DNA of 64,000 bases from Pleurotus ostreatus/Saccharomyces cerevisiae fusant. Taxonomy: Eukaryota; Opisthokonta. A program made the translations under genes and the position numbers. Below, piece by piece: positions 21,794 to 31,692 of this stretch (within the stretch, counting starts at the first letter, position 1; the number at the start of each line of letters is the position of its first letter). The stretch is taken from NCBI GenBank assembly GCA_024196135.1, contig JAMQCK010000019.1, positions 1-64,000 of the forward strand. The letters are read 5' to 3'. The notes below the pieces were generated by a model, which had not been told where the DNA came from, did not search any database, and worked only from the letters and a program-made list of their open reading frames with translations.

Positions 21794-23801
21794 TCAAACG
21801 AGAGCGGCAGACTGGAGGTAACCTCGGAAAATCGAGTCCCGGACTGAGAGCGGGTTAGCGCATGGTCGACCGGCGGGCGTCAACTGTGCTTACCGTTACC
21901 AATGATGCGTTGTGTTGCTTTGGTATCCTGATGATATGCCTTAGCAAGCGATCCGAGCTGGCGCTAGAAAGCGACTTACGACAACGCTCGTGAAGTGCGT
22001 GTACAGAACCCGCCGGTTCTCGTTATTTCTTCTGTGCACCTGCAGGACGTGCGCACGGAAGTACTGGACAGCAGTCTCGTAGTCGTTGGAGCGGTTGCCG
22101 AAGGACGTGATGCTGCCAGGGGATCAGACCATGCATAGACAGCTTAGCGAACTCGACGTACTACTTCGATACCCTCAAACCAGCGTCCAGTTTCGCCTTG
22201 AGAAGATCGGTTTTGTCTGTATAAAATAGGGCAAATGCGGAAGATAGAAGCAGGTGGCGGCAAGAGGGATCAGTCAGAAGAGATGGCGCTGAGATGGCGG
22301 CGATATAGCACGCACTCAGGAACAGGACCAGATGTACACTCTTCAGTAGCGCATTCGAACAGATTTGGGTGAATAGTTGCAAAGAATCATCGATCCGATT
22401 CGTTCGCGGGTCCTCTTCCAAGTACTGATCGAGAAAAGTGAGTATATGCGCACTAATAACAGACAATGATATACCTGATCAAATGCGCTGACTGGTGCGA
22501 CGAAGATAATGGCGTTGGCATCATCGAAGTACGGTACCCACGAGTGGCGCTGGCCTCGTGCACCTCCCACATCGAATAGGTGCCAGGTCACCGACTTGCC
22601 GTGGATGTTGACGTCGAATACGTGCTCTGCCACACCCATGGTCTGCACTCGAGCGTGCAATATGTCGTCTGTGAGGATAGGGCGCGAAATGAGCACATAT
22701 ATGCGCGTTTTTCGGCAGAGGAAATCTCACCGATGGTCGGTAGGTAATCGGCAGCCGCGACGCGGGATATATGCTTCAAGAAACTTGAGAAAAGTAAGAT
22801 TACGCGACACAGGGCCAGCGGGGAAGAAACTTACAACTCAGACCACTCATCGAGCTTGAGCTTGCGCTTCGAGATGAGCATCTTCACGAGTGGATGACTC
22901 CAGAGCGCCTTGATGTCTTCCTTGCATATGTCGAGCATGCGGCCGACCTCAAGGACAAGGCTGTCGTGCACAATGTCGAAGCTATCGCGCTCGACGGGCT
23001 TGCCCTCGGAGGACATGCGTCGGGCCCACTTCGTCTTGTTCAACGCGTTCTCGATCGTCCGCGCCTGCCATCCGCTTCGAACCAGCACACCGCCCTTGCC
23101 AGGTCCTGAGACGTTGATGCCGCCGCTCAGGCGGTCGGCTAACGCAGCGTCGGTGGAGATGAGCGGCGCCAGTCGTCGACGGAGATATGCGATCTGCGCC
23201 ATTCGAGGGTCTTTTCCAGAGATAGGTGGGGGAGTACTAGGTGAGAGGGGAGCTTGGTGAGTCGAGGATGCGTATCCGTTCAGAGAGCTCGGCTTTGTGA
23301 TCGAGGTCGAGGGCGAGGACTCGGTGCCATTCGGGTAGCGGGAGTAGACCGACGCGCCATCGTCAAGAGGTGCGTTCTCGGAGCCCTCCTCGAACTGCTC
23401 CAGGCTGGTCATGATGTGCCTGAGGGAGTGTACGACGTTGTAGTAGATGACTGTGCGCCAGGAGGAGCGCTCCTGGTCGATGGAATGCGGGCGGTACATC
23501 AATTGAAACTGCTTCTGGAGGGTCGACTTCCCGCTCTCCGCCTGACCAAGCAGTAGCAACTGCACAACAGGTCAGCACCTCCGTCATAGTCGACAGCTCT
23601 GCCGCGCACCTTCACGTCGCCCTTCGACCTCTTCATGCGCTCGCGCTCCTGGCGAATGTCCTCATCAATCTGCTCGGAAATGCGTTTTGCCTCCGCTTCG
23701 CGGAAGACGCGCATCCTGCGCTCATTGTCGGTCTCGCCGGGGTCAGGCTGGAGGGCCGCGGTCAGGGGGTCGTCCTGGCTGTAGATGGAGGGAGTGCGCA
23801 T
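21794..23801 (-). CDS. Atypical heterotrimeric G-protein alpha subunit
   Basis: Starts MRTPSIYSQDDPLTAALQPD at 23801; about eight exons. The P-loop is intact (LLLLGQAESGKSTLQKQF, residues about 65-82). The helical domain is enlarged by a Ser/Pro-rich insertion (about 23225-23400). Switch I is ARVQTMGV. Switch II reads FDVGGARGQRHSW, so the catalytic Gln of DVGGQ is Ala. G4 is NKTDLL. The G5 region reads THFTSVVDTKATQRIIGN instead of the usual TCATDT. The C-terminus ends RDSIFRGYLQSAALV. There is no MGxxxS/C lipidation motif at the N-terminus. Fungal Agaricomycetes carry expanded G-alpha sets including divergent members of this kind. Loss of the Gln predicts very slow GTP hydrolysis, or dependence on another residue. 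Signalling role unknown. Confidence 0.9.
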
Positions 23802-25601
23802 CGTCGCGACTCGGGGAAGATGGAGGGAGAGGAAGAGAAGGGAATGCGGCTAGCCCAATGGGTCTAATTCCTCCTTGTGTTTCAAGAGCAATCAATCCGT
23901 CACGTGCGTTGTTCCGTCTGGCAACAACAGCACTCGACACGCGTGCGGCGCGCGCGCCCGTCCGTCGCTCATATCTGGGCGCTGTTGCCATCGACGGCCG
24001 TGCCCAAGGAGATGCCGGACGCCTGGTCATCTGGGGCCTGCTCTCGCTCTGCAACGTTCAGCGGATCGCTCTACAGGCTGCGACGTCTCTCCACCGACAT
24101 ATGCTCTGCTCGGACCCCAGCACTAATCACTGATGCAGTCAATTTCCCTGCGCCCGTGTACGTAGCTCGGTACCTCGGGCGCCTCCATCCGGCACTGGGC
24201 TAGTGCTCAGAATGAACCCGGCGCGGTCTGCTATCCGAGCGCTGGATGGGACGAATAGCGCGGATCGTGTGGCATCCCCCTTCCACGGACTTTCTGCCGG
24301 GCTCTACATGAGCATGTACTTCCCTTCTCAAGGATCGAGAGAGACAGCAAAGACTCAGAAGCTAAAGAACCAGGCTCGCTGAGCATCCTACCTACGCCTA
24401 CAATGTCAGTCTGAGCTTCTGTAGCACAATAGGCGACAGGACCCGCCCGAGCGCGAGTGCGGATCACTCTATGCAACCCGCTAACTGGCAGGCGCGACTC
24501 GGGTCCGTCCCAAGCGCGCAACTCTCCGGTGTCCAAGTGGCCGACTCTCTGTTCGCCATACGTCTGCAAGATTTCCTAGCTGCACTGACCACCTATTCAG
24601 TCAGGACGCTAAACGATGATTGGCACACCTAAACCTAGTAGTACCGGCATTTGCTGCTCTGGTCGGTCCCGGTGACGATATTTCTGACTGACGATCTTTC
24701 CTGCCGTACCCAGAGGATGATGTGTGCGTCGATCTTGGGAAACGGATCTATTTTCTAGCTTTCTCCCTCGACCGTATTCGGACCTTGCAGGGTCTCAGAG
24801 TCAGACCAAGGCCCTTGTACACGAGACCCCAGCGCCGCTATCGCCTCAGAGAGCACAGTCGTCTATCTCCGTTCGACGTCCGTACAGCCGCCTCAAGAGC
24901 AGACCTCGCCGAGAATGGTCATACCACAGAAGACTACACCGCGTACACCGAAGGCGTCCTACTGAATGTGATCAAGGCACCCTCAATGCTTAGAACAGGG
25001 CCGATCGATATCCTGAGGTCATTGCCCAGCACGCAGAATCAAACTCTGTCCTATGTGGGCTCTCAGGAGCCAGGGGGGTCAGGGTGCTAGGGCAGAGGGA
25101 TGAACGCAGGGGTCCAGAAGACGAACCTATGGGTCCAGAGTCGGGGTTTGCCGAGAGATGGACCCACAAGTGCAGGCACACATTGTGTGTTGATGGCAAG
25201 GACCCCGACAGCACATTGTCGGTCCTCGGCAATCATGTCCTCGACTATGCGCTTCTGAACCGCATCGATAACCTCGATAGGTGTGCATAGGGGGATGACA
25301 CCCGCAGGAAATACGGTCATTGTAACCCGAGTCTACAAAGGGAGCTACCTCTAAAGTGGTCTATGTACGTGGTACAGGAATATTCTACCTAGCAGTCATG
25401 CCTGGCTATCAACGAGTAACACAAAAATTGAGGGGTCAATAAGTAAGCTGTGGGTTCTATTCCGGATACGTTTGCCTATAAGCAAGCGGGAACGGGATGT
25501 CCGAAAGGTCACGCAGGACGGCGTTGCGCGTGTAGATAGGCAGGACGCGAGATGGCGCGGGCAGCTGCTAGAAGCACGATGGGGCAGTACTAGACAGCAG
25601 C
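23802..25601. other. 1.8-kb gene-poor region
   Basis: No exon chain or known protein domain is recognisable on either strand. Base composition looks more even than in the flanking genes. The minus-strand frames at 24990-25320 have no recognised motif. The left end holds the G-alpha promoter. Decayed repeat DNA is possible, but no terminal repeats were found by eye. Confidence 0.45.
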
Positions 25602-26215
25602 TTAAAGCGCTGTCTGGCGGTCCACGCGCACTTCTGAGGCCACGAATACGAGGCTTGTGATGCGCCTGCTGTCTAGGCGCGGATCCGGGAGTTGAGATTC
25701 GATCCTGGGATGATCGTCAGGGTGCGCTCATGATATCTCGAGGGAGGATAGATACCTGACTTCGACGGTCTTATGCCTTTCAAAGGATGCAGGAGACCCT
25801 GATGGTGTGGGTCGTTGGATCCCGCGGATAACATACATGCCGTCGAGCGAGCCGTCCTGCGCAGGACATTGTCAGTTGGTTGGGCGACAACACTGCAAGA
25901 AGGAGAGCGTACTCGACAGGACATGTCTCGCGGTGCCTCTTGCGCCTGCATCCACTCAACGCGCAGGCCCGCGGGCGCAGTCCGGCGCATCGCAAGCACC
26001 ATCTGGGCGACCTGTGGTCGAGACAATGGCGCGCCGTTGACGGTGCCCTCGAGGTGGTCCGCGAAGGTACTCTCGATAGCTCGCAAGGCGTCATCGTCGC
26101 TCCGTGCCTCAAAGACCTCCCGAATGTGGGATATAGACCACTCGGTGAGGCTCCCCAGGCGCGGTTGAGGTGGGGGCAGATAGTGGAAGAGGTCGACGTG
26201 GGTCTCGGTTTGCAT
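25602..26215 (-). CDS. Small NTF2-like-fold protein of unknown function
   Basis: Three exons encode about 160 residues. Exon 1 starts MQTETHVDLFHYLPPPQPRL at 26215 and continues LTEWSISHIREVFEARSDDD, STFADHLEGTVNGAPLSRPQ and GLRVEWMQAQEAPRDMSCR. A GTACGC donor leads to exon 2 (DGSLDGMYVIRGIQRP), and exon 3 ends RRITSLVFVASEVRVDRQTAL. The pattern (an N-terminal helix, a helix with FxDH, a VNGxPLxR segment, then strands ending in VFVAS) fits a small cone-shaped NTF2/SnoaL-like fold. Such paralogues are common in Agaricomycetes; this is from memory of the pattern and no function is known. A TATATAAA box lies about 100 bp upstream. Confidence 0.75.
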
Positions 26216-27865
26216 CGTGGATAGTAGATGCGCAAATGTGGCGCGAGAAGGAGTGAGATGTGGACTCCGAAGATGGTCAGGCTATTGCTGAAGCATCTAC
26301 CAGACGCACCCATGTCTTTATATACTCTCGACCTTGAGAGATCGCCCCTTCCAGCGGTCCCGCCTCGGCGATGCATCAAGGCAATCATGAGCGCGGTCCT
26401 CCCTTCGGGATCCTTCTTGTACGCCATTGGTACGTCGTCGTGTGGCCTAAGGAGCGCGCCAGGCCCTCTGTCCCCACAACGAACGCGTATATTGGCAGAT
26501 GCGTAATGCGTGAGGTGTCCTCGGTGCTGGGGAGTTGCCTCCGCGGTGCCCTGGATGAGCTTCGCGGTGCTGTATGAGCTTCGCGGGTTTCGCTGGGTAT
26601 GAAAGAAGGGCGCGTTCCACGCCTGGGAGGATAGAGGGAGATGGGACGGAGCACGCTTGGAGTCGCATTTCAGCCACGGAGGCGCGCTTGCAGACGTAAT
26701 CAGGTGTGGCAAGCGCTGTGAGAGAAGGACGAACTTCAGGAACAGGGTCGATTGGAAGCAGCGGATCTGCGAGGCTAACGTGATGTGCAAGAGAAGGATT
26801 GTCGCTGTCCTCGCTAAAAAGGGCAACATACCTGACCAGAATATCTGGTGGAGCCCTGTTTTGCGCGTGAAATTCTCACGCGTAGAGGCGCTGGGTTCAA
26901 GCTGGGTTTGCTGGCTCGGACAACGTACCATGCCAAGAAATCATACGGCAGAGCGCGAATGCCGCTACACGAGGTCCGAGGACATGAATGAGAGCCCAGC
27001 GATGACGAATTCCAGAGCGACACCCACGCTTGAGGGGCATGCTGCAACGCCAAATTCATCTCAGCACGAACTGCTTCAGAGTCCAGAATTTCCATGCTGA
27101 GTTCACCTGAGCGTGCAAGCTGACAAAAGATCCGCAAAGGCGTGCGGGGACTCGCTAGGAGCACGTTTCGCCAGCAAGGTAAGATCGATAGAGACGAGAT
27201 AGAGGGTGCGCAGAGCGTAGAAAGGGATCTTCGAGGAGAGAACCTTCTTGAAGCTAGACGTCTTCTCGAAAGCGCTCAGCGCTGTTATTGCGCTAGATTA
27301 GGAGCCGATAGCGGTGATCATGATCGGTGACATTAGGCACATACAAGCACCTAATAAGCGCGATGTTTCCCGTGCAAAGGCGAGCCATATATCCGAGGAG
27401 GTCAGGACTCACGTACCATCGGCAGCTTGCGTTGCAAGCTCGTCTCGAGCGGGGAATGGTGACCTCGGGCAAGTCCAGACTTCTCCAAGAGACCGAGCAT
27501 GTATATCGTCCGACAAGACCCGCGGGTTTACCAGGATACGTATTTGTCGTCCAAGAGAGACGGTCCGTAAAAGCTACTTGAAGTCCAGAGCAAGCCCCGT
27601 TTCCTTGAGCACCAGGTTGAAAACGTTCAAGGTCATTTGTGGAGTGGAAGAACAGCCGGTCTCCAGATGTTTGCGCTGCTTACAGATTTAGGCTTGCGCA
27701 CCAGATGGAGCTGGGAACAAGAGGATGCCCAAATCAGGACCGAAGGTGATCGGCTCCCCCGGATGTCGTCAACAAACATGCACCCCTCCCGCGTCGGGAC
27801 CGACGCGACGCATTCTTCCTCGACCACCACCTCCAAATCCGCGAAACTGAGAAACAACGAAGGAA
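26216..27865. other. 1.65-kb gene-poor region
   Basis: Apart from the TATA box at 26317-26324, no gene is recognisable. Long open frames on the minus strand (to 26931) overlap the small gene and lack any domain. The right end should hold the promoter of the gene at 27866. Confidence 0.45.
26317..26324 (-). promoter_or_regulatory. TATA box
   Basis: TATATAAA on the minus strand, about 102 bp upstream of the start at 26215. This is a canonical core-promoter element at a plausible distance for a fungal gene with a short leader. Confidence 0.65.
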
Positions 27866-28492
27866 ATGGCGACCACAGCACAAGCATCTCCCACACCCAC
27901 GCCCCGGGCGCCCGGCTTCACCCCAAACTTCTTCTCCGAGTACAGCATCGTCATCGACCGCCCGCGCGACGAGGTGTTCAACATCATCGGCACCACCGCG
28001 GGCGCAGAGCGCGTTACGCGGCTATCTGATATGTGTACGCGCTTCGAGATGCTCCAGCAGGATGAAGTGAGCTTGGCGTCAGGCGAAGCGTTGAAGGACT
28101 CGGCGATGCGGACGCAAGCGGCGGTCGTGTCGAGGGAAGGGATCGCCAACGAAGAATCAGCCAATACTGCCCGCCACCTCCCCCGCCAACACTTCTCTAT
28201 GACTGAAACCATCCCCCTCCTCTTCAACTTGATCAAGCACGACGTCCTCATCGTCGGCACGCTCACTTGTGACGCGTCCGCATGCGTGGCACTGTACGAG
28301 AGCGAGGCCGACCAAGGAGTCCTGGTCTGGAAGCTGCGCACATTCGAAGAGGCCCAAGGAGGGAAGACGCGCGTGAGCGAGCGCATAGAGGGGAAATGCA
28401 GCGCTCTGCTGCGTCCCATCGTGCAGAGGGAGACGACGCGAGGACACCAGGCGCATATGAACGCATACCCCACGCTGTTCGGGACGTCTTGA
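27866..28492 (+). CDS. SRPBCC-fold (START-like) hypothetical protein
   Basis: Single-exon gene of 208 codons, starting MATTAQASPTPTPRAPGFTP. The segment FFSEYSIVIDRPRDEVFNII is the typical first strand and helix of the SRPBCC/polyketide-cyclase fold. The end (KTRVSERIEGKCSALLRPIV, then GHQAHMNAYPTLF) matches its last strand and long C-terminal helix. Members of this fold bind hydrophobic ligands in a deep pocket, but many fungal ones are uncharacterised. No signal peptide or membrane segment. It lies tail-to-tail with VTC1, with only 134 bp between stops. Function unknown. Confidence 0.75.
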   Translation: MATTAQASPTPTPRAPGFTPNFFSEYSIVIDRPRDEVFNIIGTTAGAERVTRLSDMCTRFEMLQQDEVSLASGEALKDSAMRTQAAVVSREGIANEESANTARHLPRQHFSMTETIPLLFNLIKHDVLIVGTLTCDASACVALYESEADQGVLVWKLRTFEEAQGGKTRVSERIEGKCSALLRPIVQRETTRGHQAHMNAYPTLFGTS

Positions 28493-28626
28493 AACGGGCG
28501 AAGGGGGACAGAGCGCACCGGAGAAGCACTGTCAATCACATTCGGTCACTAGATAATTCGGCTACTGCCTCAGAGCCTTACGACGGTTAGCTATACGGAC
28601 ACATACGGAGCGGTCAGGACTTCGCG

Positions 28627-29604
28627 TTACATGGGGAAGGGAACTTGAGCGCCTTCGAAGGTCAAATTCGTGCCTTGCGATGGAATCCACGCCCGGAGGA
28701 GGCCTTCGCCAGGTATAGGGATGTTCTTCTGACGTCTGTAAGGCGTTCACGGTCAATATAGAGATGCGCTATATCGCTCCAATGACTTACAGCTCGCGCA
28801 CTAATGAGATGAATCCAGAGGTCAGTATGAAGGCACCGGCAGATGCCCAAATGACGCACCTCGGATGATGAAGTTGGCAAGGATAGCGAAGAACAGAAGA
28901 ACGCTGACGATGATAGGTCCCGCGATAGCATCTGTAGCATAAGAGCGAGAATGAGCTAAGGACTTAGGTAGGTATAGGAGAGGCGTACCGAAGTGACCAG
29001 GATCTCGCCTGCGAATCTTGGTGATGCGGTGTTGGTAGATGAGGTATCCATAGATCTAAGCCCTCTTTAGCGCCTGCAGAGTAGTTCACGACAGAGCACA
29101 CTCACCAAAACACCGATACTGATCAGGGCATAGACATAGGCAAATATCCTCGCCGTCTTGTCCTTCGAGGCGTTGAAGAGCGCAAGGGAGAGGGTGCCAA
29201 GAAGTACAGCCATGTTCAACCAAGAGATCCACGCTAACATATTTGTTAGACACCAGACTACCGAGTTGTCTTCTGAGAGACTTACTGCGCTCGTTGGCGA
29301 ACCAAACTTTGCCCTCCACTCGGATGGGTGTCGCGATCTTCCTGGGTACGCGCACGGAAGGGGGTAGGCTGTTAATAGCGTGATAATCCGCTACGGTCGG
29401 CCTATTCCCATCCGCATCTGCCTGCGCGTCGGGGATGTGATCTTCACGCGTATAGCGCGCAGGACGCGAGAGTCGAGGGAGCTTCGCGAGTGCAGCAGGG
29501 GAGAAGGGATGCAAGTTCTCCGTCATAGCGTGCCATGACCGGCGTATCAGCGACTCAGACTGCGGAGAGTCGAGCGGGGTATTTGGACTGGATGTTGCGC
29601 TCAT
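28627..29604 (-). CDS. VTC1: Vacuolar transporter chaperone 1 (VTC1-like, DUF202 membrane protein)
   Basis: Start MSATSSPNTPLDSPQSESLI at 29604. The core after about 98 residues matches VTC1: RVEGKVWFANERTWISWLNM, VLLGTLSLALFNASKD, ARIFAYVYALISIGVLIYGY, YQHRITKIRRRDPGHFDAIA and IIVSVLLFFAILANFIIR, giving three membrane helices. VTC1 is a subunit of the vacuolar polyphosphate polymerase complex and also affects V-ATPase and membrane traffic. The N-terminal extension is some 75 residues longer than yeast Vtc1, and a C-terminal tail (RQKNIPIPGEGLLRAW..) is added. Five introns are inferred. One exon is only 10 nt (28791-28800), needed to join FIIRVREL to RQKN in frame. It is divergent from SIS1 with 324 bp between starts. 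Confidence 0.87.
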
Positions 29605-29928
29605 GAGGAATGTCCGTGGCCGTCGACGTTCGCAGCAACCAGCAAACTCGATGCCCAGCAGTCCCAGCGGGGCTCCCTGATCGGGACGAACGTGCGCCTC
29701 GACCGGCCTTGGGCCGGCGCGGGGCCGGTCCGTGGCGGCGATTGCCTGGGTCACACCAGTGACGTCAGCACGTGGCGTCGAAGAAACTGGAACTTGCTCG
29801 AGACGTGCAGAGATTCCCCTCAGAAACATACAAAATGTCCGCGGCATCGACCTGCGCTCCTTGTTTTCTACGTTCTCAGCGCTTTCTACGAACGAACACC
29901 TATCCGTCTTGCTTCTTAACGAAACGCT
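29605..29928. promoter_or_regulatory. Bidirectional promoter region, VTC1/SIS1
   Basis: This 324-bp interval separates the divergent starts of VTC1 (-) and the SIS1-type J-protein (+), so both promoters must lie here. Scattered TTC and GAA triplets are present, but they do not form a correctly spaced three-unit heat-shock element. No clear TATA box. Confidence 0.6.
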
Positions 29929-31254
29929 ATGGGCACCGACTACTATAAGCTCCTCGGCGTCGACAAGAACGCCGACGACGATGCTATCAAGCGCGCGTAC
30001 AAGAAGATGGCCTTGAAATGGCACCCCGATCGGAACAAGGGGTCAGAGGAGGCTTCCCAGAAGTTCAAGGAGGTGTGTATCATGGTTCTGTTTGTCGAGA
30101 CGTATTGCTGACGAGCTTCACAGATCTCCGAAGCCTTCGAGGTCCTGAGCGACAGCAACAAGCGTGCTATCTATGACCAGTTCGGCGAGGAAGGTCTCAA
30201 GGGCGGAGGTGGCCCCCCTCCTGGCGCTGGCGGTCCGGGAGGCTTCAGCGGATTCAGCGGCTTCCCTGGCGGCGGCCCCGGTGGCGCGCACACATTCACC
30301 TTCACCTCTGGCCCAGGCGGCAGCTCAAGCGGAGGCTTCAACCCCACAGACCCCAACCGTATATTCGAGTACGTGTCTCCCCCTTGGTCCTTCCCGACGT
30401 TTCCTAACGCCTACGACAGGCAGATATTCGGTGGAGGCTTTGGCGGCTTCAGTATGGGCGGAATGGGCGGTGGCATGGGAGGCTTCCCGGGCATGGGCGG
30501 AGCGCGCTCAGGGCGCAGCACACCCCGCCGCGCACAGTCCATGTTCGCCGACGATGATGACGAGGACATGGACGGCACGTTCAGCGGCTTCAGCGGCATG
30601 CCCGGCGGCATGGGCGGCGGCGGTCGCCCGCGGCCATCGCAGCAGAAGAGCCAGGCGCCGACAGAGATCACTCGCCCGCTCAAGGTCTCGCTCAATGACC
30701 TCTATTCTGGTGCGGTCAAGCACCTGAAGATTGGTCGCCGGTTGCTCGACGGCACGACCGAGGATAAGGTGCTAGAGATCCAGATCCATCCAGGATGGAA
30801 GAGTGGCACGAAGATCCGGTTCCCGAAAGCAGGTAGGTACCATCCGTATCGTCGTTCGTGGTCCCTTCGCTCACGTGCACGCGCAGGCAACGAGCAGGCC
30901 AACGGAGATGCGCAGGACCTCGTCTTCGTCGTCGAGGAGAAGCCGCACGACAAGTTCAAGCGCGAAGGCAACGACCTCATCGCCCGCGTACCCATCCCCC
31001 TCGTCGACGCGCTTACAGGCTCGTCTAACGGTCGCTTCGTCGTCGAACATCTCGACGGGCGCAAGCTCCAGGTCCCCGTACCAGCTGGCATCGTCAAGCC
31101 TGGCCAAGAGACCACCGTACCGGGCGAGGGCATGCCCATCCGCAAGGACGGCCAGGTGCGGAGGAAAGGCGACCTCATCATCAAGTGGGACGTCCAATTC
31201 CCCGACCGCCTCACCCCCGCGCAGAAGGAGGGCTTGCGGAAGGTCTTGGCGTAA
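29929..31254 (+). CDS. SIS1: SIS1/DNAJB1-type Hsp40 co-chaperone
   Basis: Four exons. The protein starts [20 protein letters not shown], with a canonical J-domain ([23 protein letters not shown] intact) and [11 protein letters not shown] leading into a long Gly/Phe region and a Gly/Met region ([20 protein letters not shown]). The DnaJ C-terminal domains follow: [55 protein letters not shown], and a conserved end ([16 protein letters not shown]). There is no zinc-binding domain, so this is class B. It targets Hsp70 to clients in cytosol and nucleus and supports translation initiation and disaggregation. Introns fall after KFKE, within RIFEQIF, and after FPKA. This is the second J-protein in the window and the conventional one. 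Confidence 0.95.
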
Positions 31255-31692
31255 GCGCGCACGTCGTCGCGCAGGGGATCGGCGTGACATAGTTCAGCGT
31301 TCCCCGCTTCCTGGTGACCCGCTTAGGGTGCAGGATGGAATAAACCGAGTCTGGCGACTCGGCAGTTTACAATACGGATCCCCTATATGATATCTTTATT
31401 GTCTTTGCACACTTTCCGGACACATTGCATGCACATGTTGTACTTGTACCTTCAATTCATACCTTGCACGTTTTAGACGCGAACTTCTGAGCCTAAACCG
31501 CGAAGAACGCCCAGCCTGAGGGGAGCAAATATTTGTGCGCTGGAGGCGGCAATTGCCGTGCGTGCGGCCCGCTCGCCCTCGAGCTTGACGAGCGCCAGCA
31601 CGCTCATCGCGCCGCGTTCTTGCTCTCACTTTGTTTCCTTCTTCCTTCTCACCTTCATCTACTTGTCTGTAGCGCTATCGCACGCGTCCACG
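31255..31692. other. Intergenic region, SIS1 3' flank and CAP2 promoter
   Basis: About 440 bp between two plus-strand genes. A pyrimidine-rich stretch just before the CAP2 start (31620-31670) is typical of fungal promoters. Nothing else is seen. Confidence 0.5.

Noticed and set aside
24990..25320. Possible retrotransposon relic
   Set aside because: No reverse transcriptase, integrase or gag motif and no terminal repeats could be seen; only the low gene density suggests it.
25673..25710. GATTCGATCCTGGG resembling a tRNA T-arm
   Set aside because: No cloverleaf could be built around it, and it lies in an intron/exon of the small NTF2-like gene.
29605..29928. Possible heat-shock element in the SIS1/VTC1 intergenic region
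   Set aside because: GAA/TTC triplets occur but not with the 5-bp alternating spacing.
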